Assembly: GCA_026389265.1 (NCBI GenBank) | Contig: JAPLIE010000112.1 | Span: forward strand, 1-57,101 | Source of the DNA: Cyanobacteriota bacterium | GTDB taxonomy: Bacteria; Cyanobacteriota; Cyanobacteriia; PCC-6307; Cyanobiaceae | Reading direction: 5' to 3' | Length of the DNA stretch: 57,101 nt | Shown: one piece after another, positions 42,244 to 49,461 of the stretch | How the letters are laid out: every line of letters begins with the position of its first letter | How positions within the stretch are numbered: the first letter of the stretch is position 1 | Notes under the pieces: generated by a model | What the model saw: only the letters and a program-made list of their open reading frames with translations | Told to the model about the DNA's origin: nothing | Databases searched by the model: none | Translations under genes and position numbers: made by a program

Positions 42244-42383
42244 CCTGCTGCCGCTCATCCCTTGGCCCAGAAAGAGCAACGCCTCCAGCACATTGGCACG
42301 ACCGACCCCAGCAGCACCAGCCCTAGGCGGCCAGGCCCCCTTGAAAGGCTGGCCTGCCCCAGTCGGCTGCAGGAGTCTGCGGT
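42244..42383 (-). pseudogene. Possible remnant of an AAA-type ATPase gene
   Basis: The minus strand reads PFKGAWPPRAGAAGVGRANV and continues LEALLFLGQGMSGSR, resembling the first lines of AAA (SMC/OLD-like) ATPases, which have PNGxGKSNVLEALLFL. The Walker A lysine is lost (GVGRAN) and the frame ends soon. It may be part of the same decayed defence gene set as the neighbours. Confidence 0.35.
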
Positions 42384-42506
42384 TCATCGGGCCGTTGGCA
42401 TCACCACCGGTGGCGGCAGGTTGAGTTGGCGGATGCACCGGGCAAAACCTCGATCATCGAAGGAGGCGATCAGCTCGCAGTCGCGGCAACTGGCGTTCAC
42501 CACCGA
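42384..42506 (-). pseudogene. C-terminal remnant of a PIN-domain (VapC-like) toxin gene
   Basis: The minus strand reads CRDCELIASFDDRGFARCIR followed by QLNLPPPVVMPTAR and a stop at 42384. The segment C-x2-IASFDDR-x-FAR is the last catalytic part of PIN-domain nucleases. The N-terminal two thirds are absent: a stop precedes the piece at about 42507. Its first bases overlap the end of the phytase-like gene. Confidence 0.5.
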
Positions 42507-43555
42507 TCAACAGCGCCATTCGTCTCGCCCCATGGCCTGCAAGCGGCAGTGCGTCGGGGCGCCAACTGGACCAAGTGATTGTCCTGTGAAGAGCTGAAGT
42601 TGTCGTCAGCGGCGAGCAGCAGGGTGGGGCGCCCATCCTCAAGCGGAGGGCCAGGAGTGATGGCTTCCCAATTGTCCGGCGTCAGGCCTAGGGCCTTGAG
42701 GTCCCAGGACATCAGGGGGGTCAGTGGAGCAGCATTCCCCGCCGCAGTGATCGGCTTGGGCAAAGGGTAAAGAACAAGGCGATTGCTCCATTGATCCGGC
42801 GCCTGGAATCGTCTTTGCAGCCCGAGCAGGGGTGCCTCAAGGGGGGCCTCGGGCAAGGCCAGGAGGTCGGTGAGGCCCCAGCCATCACCCTGGGGGAGTC
42901 GCAGAGGCTGCAGTGGTTTGGGGTCGCCGGCCGGTGACTCCATGCTGGTGCCGAGGGTCCAGCCCAGGACACGAACCTGGCCAGGGGGATCCTGTAGCAG
43001 GGCGGATTCGGCCGCCATCAGCAGCACCGCTGGCTTGCCCTGCCGCTGCAACAGGGTGAGGGACTCTGGACCCTTGTTGGAGTCGAGTCCCTGGCCTGGA
43101 GCTGGCTGCCACTCGGCAGGCATGGGAAGAGCCAGCTCCAGCTCGCCGCTGCGCCGGTCGAAGCGCAGCAACTGGGGGGGACGCTCCGGGATGCGACGGC
43201 CCTCGCTCACCACCCAGGCCCGCTCCCCCTTAGCCACCAGGCCCTCTCCATCGATGCTCTCCGGCAGGGTGGCGCCCACACCACTGCGCAGACCCACCAC
43301 CCCCAGCGGACGGAGCGGCGACTTGCCGAGCTTGCCGAGTCCGCTCCATCCGACCAATTGGCCCAAGGGGGCGTCACTCAGCAGCCAGAGCTCATCCCGG
43401 TCGGCGCGATAGGTGGCCGCGGAGAAGCCTCCGGAAGGTTGTCCAGCGCCATCAAGCCTCGGCAGACGCACCTCGGCCACCTTGTCCCAACCCGCCGAAA
43501 GCGGACACGGCAGCAGGGGGGGTGGCGGGGCTTGAACAACCATTGCTGGAATCAT
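42497..43555 (-). CDS. Phytase-like esterase (beta-propeller) domain protein
   Basis: I place the start at ATG 43555 (MIPAMVVQAPPPPLLPCPLS), giving 352 residues. The phytase-like esterase family pattern is visible: VAEVRLPRLDGAGQPSGGFS, ATYRADRDELWLLSDAP, SIDGEGLVAKGERAWVVSEG, GLDSNKGPESLTLLQRQGKP and the closing PDNWEAITPGPPLEDGR with LLLAADDNFSSSQ. The hydrophobic N-terminus could be a weak export signal but is short. The end after LAPRR may be slightly extended by loss of the original stop, since it runs into the PIN relic. Substrate unknown. Confidence 0.82.
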   Translation of the reverse strand: MIPAMVVQAPPPPLLPCPLSAGWDKVAEVRLPRLDGAGQPSGGFSAATYRADRDELWLLSDAPLGQLVGWSGLGKLGKSPLRPLGVVGLRSGVGATLPESIDGEGLVAKGERAWVVSEGRRIPERPPQLLRFDRRSGELELALPMPAEWQPAPGQGLDSNKGPESLTLLQRQGKPAVLLMAAESALLQDPPGQVRVLGWTLGTSMESPAGDPKPLQPLRLPQGDGWGLTDLLALPEAPLEAPLLGLQRRFQAPDQWSNRLVLYPLPKPITAAGNAAPLTPLMSWDLKALGLTPDNWEAITPGPPLEDGRPTLLLAADDNFSSSQDNHLVQLAPRRTAACRPWGETNGAVDRW

Positions 43556-43821
43556 TCCCCCCAAAAAACCATAGCTCCGATCCAGTGTCCTTGCGCTTGG
43601 ACGCGCGACACTCACGGGATGTCGAAGGCCCCAGTGCGCTGTGCTCTTCCCAGCAGCCTGCGGTAGAACAGCGGTGTGAAAGCGGCAGCGTGGGTCAGCG
43701 CCAGGGATGAGCACCATGCGTCAGGCAGCCAAAACCAGCGCCCGACTCGCTATCCATCGGTGCGGCTGGCCTCTCGCCTGCGGCCAGGACAGCGATCAGC
43801 AGCAGCAAGGAGGTGCATCGC

Positions 43822-43965
43822 GTGCCTGAAGCCGTCCTCGCCCCCGGCGCCCGGATCGAGTGCCGCAGCGCCGAGTGGCTGGTGCGCGGCCTTGGCCGCA
43901 GCTCCGATGGTCAGCAGGTGGTGGATGTGGTGGGGGTGTCCCCCGTGGTACGCCTCCGAAGGTGA
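43822..43965 (+). pseudogene. N-terminal fragment of a SNF2-type helicase gene (DISARM/DrmD-like)
   Basis: A ribosome site AAGGAGG at 43807-43813 precedes GTG 43822. The codons read VPEAVLAPGARIECRSAEWL then VRGLGRSSDGQQVVDVVGVS and stop at 43965. This is the opening segment of large SNF2-like helicases found in phage-defence systems. Only about 45 of roughly a thousand residues are left, fused by deletion to the DUF5615 remnant in another frame. Confidence 0.5.
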
Positions 43966-44090
43966 TCTGGCTGGTGGTGGGCAACACCAGCACGGCGGAG
44001 ATTCTGCGGATCCTGTTGGCTCACGCCACCGCGATCGAGAAGTTCATCACCGAACCGATCACTTCCCTGCTCACGCTGCGCAAGCCCTGA
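43953..44090 (+). pseudogene. C-terminal fragment of a DUF5615 (PIN-like) protein gene
   Basis: The frame PPKVIWLVVGNTSTAEILRI followed by LLAHATAIEKFITEP matches the end of DUF5615 proteins, the PIN-like toxins paired with DUF433 antitoxins (IPPKVIWLRxGN pattern). No N-terminus is present. It overlaps the helicase relic in a different frame and ends at TGA 44090. Confidence 0.6.
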
Positions 44091-44093
44091 CCC

Positions 44094-44240
44094 ATGGCCC
44101 TCCCCGGCATCAGCAACGTCAACGAGTTCTATTCCGCCCAATACCTCGAGAGTGTGCTAAAGAACGACATCAAGAAGGTGCGCGAGCGCTGGGCGGAGGA
44201 GGCCAAAGCGCAGCTGGAGGCGGATCCAACCGGGGGATGT
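44094..44240 (+). pseudogene. N-terminal fragment of a defence DNA-methyltransferase gene (DrmMI/PglX-like)
   Basis: ATG 44094 opens MALPGISNVNEFYSAQYLES, then VLKNDIKKVRERWAEEAKAQ up to EADPTGG. The ISNxNEFYSxxYL opening is characteristic of large class I N6-adenine methyltransferases of DISARM and related systems. After about 48 codons the similarity ends and an unrelated reading frame runs to 44309. Confidence 0.55.
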
Positions 44241-44345
44241 GTCCACGCCGGAAGCACAGTTCAAGGCGCTGCCTGCGTGGTTCGACCATTCTCACCTGGC
44301 ATGAAGTGATGCAGAAACTGCATAATCCTGGGGGCCGCCAGCTCA

Positions 44346-45092
44346 TCAGACCGTTGGTTGTGGCAGCTCTCCATTCACTTCGAATTGCTGGCGCCGGAAA
44401 TGGTGCACCGTGTTGTCATCCAAGCAACGGATCGAGACTTCCTTGTTGTTGGCTTCCAGCTGCACCTCCACCTGATCAAACGGTGTGCTGGTAAATACAC
44501 AGCAACTGATAGCTCCCACCTGAACCACATCCTCAACGCTGCGCGCCGAGTGGTATTCAAAGGCCTCAATTCCAGCTTCGCGCATTTGCCGGCCAATGCC
44601 CTGGCAGAAATGGCTGTCCACAGGATCACGCAACATGGCCTGAAGTTCTCTGCTGCCATGGCCCTGCAATTTCAGGCCCCTTGCGGTGCGCACCTGCACG
44701 TGGAAGAGGGTCTTTCGCATCGCGCTGCTGCGGGGAAAGGGCCGCTCGGGCCCATCCTGAAACACCAGTTCGTAGTACGCCCCCTCCAGCAGACAGCCGA
44801 ACCGACTGCGGGACCCATAGAACAACCCCCGCTCCCAGCGTGTGGCAAACCGCGATCCGTGGCGCTTCCGATAGCGAAAGGGAGTGAGCAGCAGGCGATG
44901 TCGCACCGCGCACTCCTCGGCGCTGGGTTGCTCTGGCTTGCTGGCCTCCAGAAAGTCCTCCAGCCAGGCCTGCTCATCCAGGCTGTCCGTCGTCCGGCGG
45001 GTGGCCTGAGCGCCCTGTTGTTCCACCAGCCGCAGCACCACCCCATCCAGCTGGGCAAGAGCCGTGAGATCCACATGGGCTCGCTGGCTCAC
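44346..45092 (-). CDS. RES domain toxin of a type II toxin-antitoxin pair
   Basis: The start is GTG 45092, overlapping the antitoxin stop by four bases (GTGA), which gives 248 residues. The RES fold is visible: LLLTPFRYRKRHGSRFATRW, ERGLFYGSRSRFGCLLEGAY (conserved Arg/Tyr/Ser/Glu region) and VGAISCCVFTSTPFDQ near the end. Related RES toxins degrade NAD+ by phosphorolysis. Length is normal and no frame break is seen, so this pair appears intact, unlike the surrounding relics. Confidence 0.85.
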   Translation of the reverse strand: MSQRAHVDLTALAQLDGVVLRLVEQQGAQATRRTTDSLDEQAWLEDFLEASKPEQPSAEECAVRHRLLLTPFRYRKRHGSRFATRWERGLFYGSRSRFGCLLEGAYYELVFQDGPERPFPRSSAMRKTLFHVQVRTARGLKLQGHGSRELQAMLRDPVDSHFCQGIGRQMREAGIEAFEYHSARSVEDVVQVGAISCCVFTSTPFDQVEVQLEANNKEVSIRCLDDNTVHHFRRQQFEVNGELPQPTV

Positions 45093-45469
45093 GGCCGGCC
45101 ACGCATGGCATCGAGGTAGTGCACCAGCTCCACCAGCTGCTCTGGATCCTGCAGCTGCTCCCGTGGTAGGCCTCCCGTGTGGCGGTTGGCTGTATTGATC
45201 CAGTGCCGCATCAATTCGGTGTCGTCGCCCACCAGGGCCGAGAGGCTGCGATGCAGGCGCAGCACCAGGGCAAGCATCCGCTGGGTGTGCAGGTCGATGC
45301 GACTGTGCGCCCTTGCCTGCTCGAAAAAGGTGCGACTCTTGCCGATCGCCTGGGCCGTCTCCTGGGCCGACAGCCCCAGTTCCTCCCCAGCGCGCTGCAG
45401 CGCCTTGCGCAGCACCAGGTTTCCGTTGACCCCGCTGGCGGCCGCACTCGTGAGCTCCTGTACCTCCAT
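45089..45469 (-). CDS. MbcA/ParS/Xre-type antitoxin
   Basis: I place the start at ATG 45469 (MEVQELTSAAASGVNGNLVL); an upstream ATG at 45496 is in frame. The 126-residue protein has a Xre-like helix-turn-helix (KALQRAGEELGLSAQETAQA then IGKSRTFFEQ) and the C-terminal MbcA/ParS toxin-binding domain (MLALVLRLHRSLSALVGDD, HWINTANRHTGGLP). It should neutralise the adjacent RES toxin and repress the operon. Its stop overlaps the toxin start. Confidence 0.87.
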   Translation of the reverse strand: MEVQELTSAAASGVNGNLVLRKALQRAGEELGLSAQETAQAIGKSRTFFEQARAHSRIDLHTQRMLALVLRLHRSLSALVGDDTELMRHWINTANRHTGGLPREQLQDPEQLVELVHYLDAMRGRP

Positions 45470-45554
45470 GACCCTCACACCATCTCTGGGTATCATGCCT
45501 CAAAAGCGGCAGCAAAGGCAATGCAGCCTCGATCGAGGCGCGGCCTGCACGGGC

Positions 45555-45586
45555 GCCGCCTCGGCGGTGGCCGCCGCCGAGGCGGC
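45555..45586. repeat. Perfect 13-base inverted repeat
   Basis: GCCGCCTCGGCGG at 45555-45567 is complementary to 45574-45586 with a 6-base spacer. It lies upstream of the antitoxin gene in otherwise non-coding DNA. It could be a very stable RNA hairpin or a protein site; no U-run follows. Confidence 0.7.
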
Positions 45587-45713
45587 CGTTGGTCGCACCG
45601 GGAAATGGCTAGATCTGGCGGCCACGCCCCTCTCCTGTGCTGCGGATCAGCACATCAGCGGGCAGGTCAAAGTTGTCCACCAGCTTGCGGATCATGGCCA
45701 ACGACTATTGCCG

Positions 45714-45803
45714 ATCACGCCCTTCCGCTTTCACACCCGTTCACGGCTGATCGTGTTGGGCTGGGTCAACGACACCGACAGCAAGCACGCCTACGAGAGC
45801 AAG
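45714..45803 (+). pseudogene. Fragment of a YhaV-type toxin gene
   Basis: The plus strand reads ITPFRFHTRSRLIVLGWVND then TDSKHAYESK, the central FRFxxxxKxIVLxWVND(E)-type segment of YhaV/RelE-superfamily toxins. Start, N-terminal half and the end are missing. The rest of the 45.5-46.1 kb interval shows no other gene apart from the inverted repeat at 45555. Confidence 0.5.
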
Positions 45804-46134
45804 ATCGCCATGGCCCCGATCCCGGCGGCTCGCGGCTCCTCTCCTGGCGGGCCCTGGATCCCTGGGAGGCCAAAAATACGCTCTTGGAGCTGAGGCGCTT
45901 GGCCCTCCCCCTGCAGCCCTTAAACTGGATTGCCCTTGGGCTACCCAATGGACAATGCAACTTTTATGCATTGGCTATGCGTTGGCTGCAGTGCTTTGTC
46001 CTAGATCTGACTGATTTCCGAGCTAGCCCTACCAGCAGCAGCTCGATTCCGCACTCCATCAAGGTCCACTGTCCAACAAGGTCCACCACAACTGCAAAAG
46101 ACGTTTCCCATGCTGGATCCCTCGCGGCCTTGTC

Positions 46135-46407
46135 ATGGCAAGAGCTAAGCCGATAACCATCAAAACAGCCTGCGGCTACACCCTCTTAGCTCTGTCATTC
46201 CTTGCTTGGGGTGCAATTCTTGCTCTGCCTCTCTTCCAGATTTCAGTTGGACTAGCCGCGGCACTGACGACTGGACTGATCATTGCTGGCGAGGTAACCT
46301 TCTATCTCGGAATCGCCCTGTTAGGCAAAGATGTTTGGGACAAGATCAAGGCATTCTTTAGTATTAGACGCGGACGTGGACGTGGACGTGAACCGTCTGA
46401 AGACTGA
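46135..46407 (+). CDS. Two-helix membrane protein, transporter-suffix domain
   Basis: The 90-residue protein starts MARAKPITIKTACGYTLLAL and has two membrane helices (about 10-35 and 38-64), with GEVTFYLGIALLGKDVWDKI after the second. This matches the small transporter-suffix domain proteins of cyanobacteria. A basic tail RRGRGRGREPSED closes it, encoded by a GGACGT repeat. Function unknown. The gene is AT-richer than its neighbours. Confidence 0.75.
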   Translation: MARAKPITIKTACGYTLLALSFLAWGAILALPLFQISVGLAAALTTGLIIAGEVTFYLGIALLGKDVWDKIKAFFSIRRGRGRGREPSED

Positions 46408-46583
46408 TTCGTTCGCCGTTTCTCATGCACCCGCCATGGCTGTGGGGCCGGGCTGGCCCTGGTGAGCCTCTCCGTCGCCTTCCTGTTCTGAGCAGCCTGT
46501 TGTTCTGAGCAGCTGCATGGACCCATGGCTACGCAGTGCCGGCTGGGATCCGACATCCTTGGCTCCACTCCTAGTGACGTTGG

Positions 46584-47921
46584 TTGCCCCTCGATCCCGC
46601 CACCCTTCGGCCCCTGCCGAGCACACCAGCGCTAAGCGGAGTGCTCGAGACCCTTGCCTTCTTTCGCGATCCTGATTTCGCCCGCTCCCGCTTTGAGCGC
46701 TACGGCGATGTCTACGAAACCAGCCTGCTGGGGCAAAGGACCGTGTTTATTCGCGGCGGCCAGGCGATCGGCGACCTGTTCGCCCAGGGCGATGCGGTAG
46801 TGGGCTGGTGGCCAGACAGTGTGCGCGAGCTGCTGGGGCCCCTGTCATTGGCGAACCGCAACGGTGCCGACCACAAGGCCCGCCGCCGGGTGGTGGGCCA
46901 GCTCTTCGCCTCGGCTGCCCTCAAGCGCTATAGCCCCACGATCGTGGCGCTGGTCAACGAGCTCAGCCAGGAGCTGATCGCCTCAGAAGGGCCGGTGGCC
47001 CTGGTGCCAAAGCTGCGGCGTTTTGCCTTCAGCGTGATTGCCAGCACGGTGTTGGGGCTGGACCCCGTCGATCGCGATGCCCTGTTCGTGGATTTCGAAA
47101 CCTGGTGCCAGGGTCTCTTCTCGCTTCCAGTCGCGTTGCCCGGCAGCCCCTATGCCCGGGCCCGCCAGGCCCGCCAACGTCTGCTCAGGCGCTTGGGCGC
47201 GGTGCTCAAGAAGGCGCAGGCCGCCATGGCTTCCGGAGCGCCCATCGCCGCCGGCGGCCTTGATCTGCTGGCCGGTGGCCTGGATGAAGCCGGTCTCCCC
47301 CTGGGCGACGACGATGTGGCGGAGCAGCTGCTGCTGCTTCTGTTTGCCGGCTACGAAACCACCGCATCCGCCCTGAGCTGCCTGCTTCTGACCCTGCTCC
47401 AACACCCAGCTGAGCTGGCCTGGCTGCAGGAGGAACTGGATGTCTTGGCGTGGCCGCCTGAGGAGGGGGAGGCTGGGGCCGCCACCGACGCCCTGCGAGC
47501 CCCGCGGCTCGATGCGGTCGTGAAGGAGGTGATGCGGCTAACCCCGCCGGTGGGAGGGTTCTTCCGCCGCACCCGGGAGCCCATTGCCCTGGCGGGTGTG
47601 CTGGTGCCAGCCGATCGGGTGGTGCAGGTGAGCATCGCCGCCAGCCAGCGCCATGGGGCTGATCCGGAGGATCTGGCAATCTTCCGGCCGCAGCGGCATT
47701 TGGACGGTGACACCACGGTCACCTTGCTGCCGTATGGGGGCGGTGAGCGGGTGTGCCTGGGCAAGGCGCTGGCGGAGCTGGAGATCCGGCTGCTGGCGGT
47801 GGGGCTGCTCAAACAGCTGACCTTGGCGCTGGAGGCGGATCAGGACCTGACGCTCAGGGTCATTCCCAGCCCCTCGCCGGCGGATGGCCTGCTGGTGCGC
47901 GCCTATTCCAGAGCCAGCTAA
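46584..47921 (+). CDS. Cytochrome P450
   Basis: The 445-residue protein (TTG start at 46584) carries all P450 landmarks: the I-helix AGYETT at 255-260, the K-helix ExxR in EVMR (315-318) and the heme-binding PYGGGERVCLG at 383-393 with proximal C391. The N-terminus (LPSTPALSGVLETLAFFRDP) lacks a membrane anchor, so the enzyme is soluble or peripheral. The pattern resembles the CYP120 group of cyanobacteria, whose known member oxidises retinoids; substrate here is inferred at most. Reductant partners are not in the window. Single gene. Confidence 0.92.
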   Translation: MPLDPATLRPLPSTPALSGVLETLAFFRDPDFARSRFERYGDVYETSLLGQRTVFIRGGQAIGDLFAQGDAVVGWWPDSVRELLGPLSLANRNGADHKARRRVVGQLFASAALKRYSPTIVALVNELSQELIASEGPVALVPKLRRFAFSVIASTVLGLDPVDRDALFVDFETWCQGLFSLPVALPGSPYARARQARQRLLRRLGAVLKKAQAAMASGAPIAAGGLDLLAGGLDEAGLPLGDDDVAEQLLLLLFAGYETTASALSCLLLTLLQHPAELAWLQEELDVLAWPPEEGEAGAATDALRAPRLDAVVKEVMRLTPPVGGFFRRTREPIALAGVLVPADRVVQVSIAASQRHGADPEDLAIFRPQRHLDGDTTVTLLPYGGGERVCLGKALAELEIRLLAVGLLKQLTLALEADQDLTLRVIPSPSPADGLLVRAYSRAS

Positions 47922-48069
47922 GCCTCCAACCTCACCAGCACCGGGGCCTCGGATGGGTACCGTGCCGCTGTTCTGGTCAAAACGGGGAGATGGACAGCAT
48001 GGGTTCGGGGAACCGTGGTCAACGATTAACATTTCTTTGCACTAGGGTGACAGAAAGAGCTTTCCACCC

Positions 48070-48297
48070 TTGAACGACCTGCTGGCTGCTGTCTATCTGA
48101 TCTTCTTTGTGCTCATCGCCGGTGGAGCATTTGCCTTGATGAACCAGAACCTGCGTGGCTCGGCTTCGCTGGCTTCTGGCCAGACACGCGGCTCCACAAC
48201 TAGGCGCCATCCCGAAGCTCCCGAGCCCGGTGAGGAAGTTCTCTACGTCGACCTCAGCCGGGAACGGCTGGAGGAGCTCTATCAACAGGCGTCGTAA
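48070..48297 (+). CDS. Small membrane-anchored protein of unknown function
   Basis: The 75-residue protein starts with TTG 48070 (MNDLLAAVYLIFFVLIAGGA). One N-terminal membrane helix is followed by a soluble part, QNLRGSASLASGQTRG, and an acidic end, PGEEVLYVDLSRERLEELYQ. The clean frame and conserved-looking C-terminus support a gene, and small proteins of this shape are widespread in marine and freshwater Synechococcus. An AT-rich segment just upstream (AACATTTCTTTGCACTAG) may hold the promoter. Confidence 0.65.
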   Translation: MNDLLAAVYLIFFVLIAGGAFALMNQNLRGSASLASGQTRGSTTRRHPEAPEPGEEVLYVDLSRERLEELYQQAS

Positions 48298-48458
48298 ATC
48301 GATCGGTTCCTCATTGTCCCGGTCCATTGGCGAATCATGCCGTGGCTCACATGCTCGCCGAGAGCCTCCAGCCCAACTGAACGTCTCCTTGGTCGACTAC
48401 AAGCCTTGTACCTGCAAGTTCCGCAACCCTGATCAAACCTCGGCTGATGCCCAGGACC

Positions 48459-48876
48459 TCACGGCAGCGGGCTGGGGCGGATCCGGTCGAAGGCCGCCCA
48501 GTTGATCCGGCGCGGCCGACCCTTGCCGGCGCCACTGGGTTGGTCTTCCAGGATGTCGGCGAAGCAGTAGCCGAAACGCAGCTGCTCCACCGGCCAGTGG
48601 ACCTGGGCGTCGGATGCGGGCATTGCTGCGCGCGAAGCGGGCGAAGGCCAGCCCGGTGGTGATCGCCACGAACAGCAGGCCTCAGATCGATTCGGCCGTC
48701 ACCAGCAGGTTGGCGTAGAGACTCACGGGGTGGAGAACGCCGAAACCGATCGAGCCCAGGGTTTGCACGCTGAAGAAGAACGCCTCTGCGAAGCTGGCGC
48801 GAGGCCCGGCGCCGCCGCCGATCCCGGCCGGATCGAGCCAGTAGAGAGCGATACGCATGACGTCTTCATGGCTCAT
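48459..48876 (-). pseudogene. Kir-type inward-rectifier K+ channel gene, decayed
   Basis: From 48876 the minus strand reads RASFAEAFFFSVQTLGSIGF then GVLHPVSLYANLLVTAESI, the pore helix, a SIGFG selectivity filter and the start of TM2. A TGA follows at 48684-48682. The same frame continues GLLFVAITTGLAFARFARSN, the rest of TM2. After another shift only the end of the cytoplasmic domain is left: LRFGYCFADILEDQPSG then RRINWAAFDRIRP with the stop at 48459. TM1 and most of the cytoplasmic domain are deleted. Confidence 0.72.
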
Positions 48877-48928
48877 CTGCCAATCAAGTCGTGCTGATGG
48901 TGGCGTTGGTGCTGTCGTCCGCGCGACC

Positions 48929-49270
48929 TCAACCGGCCGCCAGGCTCTGCAGCTGTGCCTCCAGGCGCTGCCGAAGCCGGTTCTGCACAAGGGCGCAGAG
49001 ATCATCGACCAGATCGTTGTCGGCGCTCCAGATGGTGCGCACGCCATCGCGCTCACAGCTCACCAGGCCGGCACGCTGCAGCTGGCCCAGTTGACGGCTG
49101 ATGTGCGACTGGGAGAACCCGGTGGCCTCGATCAGGCCGGCGACATCCATGGAGCCGCTGTGCTTGAGCTGACAGAGGAGCTGCAGGCGAGCCGGCTCGC
49201 TCAGCAGGCGGAAGAACTGGCTGAATTCCTCCAGCAGCTGCGGACTGGGCATCGAACCTGCGGCACCCAT
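48929..49270 (-). CDS. ArsR family transcriptional regulator, probably of the sulfur module
   Basis: The 113-residue protein holds an ArsR winged helix: EFSQFFRLLSEPARLQLLCQ, then IEATGFSQSHISRQLGQLQR and AGLVSCERDGVRTIWSADND. Cysteines are at 33, 72 and 92. The pair in LLCQL (C33) and LCALV (C92) sits in the helices where BigR/SqrR-type persulfide sensors hold theirs, although the spacing is shorter. It is divergent from the persulfide dioxygenase gene, which supports a role as its repressor. A start at ATG 49252 is also possible. Confidence 0.88.
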   Translation of the reverse strand: MGAAGSMPSPQLLEEFSQFFRLLSEPARLQLLCQLKHSGSMDVAGLIEATGFSQSHISRQLGQLQRAGLVSCERDGVRTIWSADNDLVDDLCALVQNRLRQRLEAQLQSLAAG

Positions 49271-49461
49271 GCTGAATGGTGTATGACGATGAAAGCATTA
49301 TGCGGTCTCTGCGCCCTTGACGGGGCGCGCCACGCGATGGCTGAGCAGCCCATCAACGCGCGCTCCATCGCAGTGAGTGGGCTGTCGCCGCGGACAGGAC
49401 CGCGTCACTTGCCAATTCGTCGTTATGCGCATACACTCATAAAAGCTGGTTAAGCACGTTC
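49271..49461. promoter_or_regulatory. Divergent control region with inverted GTGTATG / CATACAC sites
   Basis: GTGTATG lies at 49279-49285, just before the arsR start, and its complement CATACAC lies at 49430-49436, 25 bases before the persulfide dioxygenase start. Flanking bases are also similar (ATG before the first; TCATAA after the second). One copy next to each divergent gene is the layout expected for an autoregulated ArsR operator pair. Confidence 0.4.

Noticed and set aside
41821-42597. A 258-codon plus-strand frame upstream of the porin
   Set aside because: It overlaps two minus-strand relics and the end of the phytase-like gene, and its translation shows no domain.
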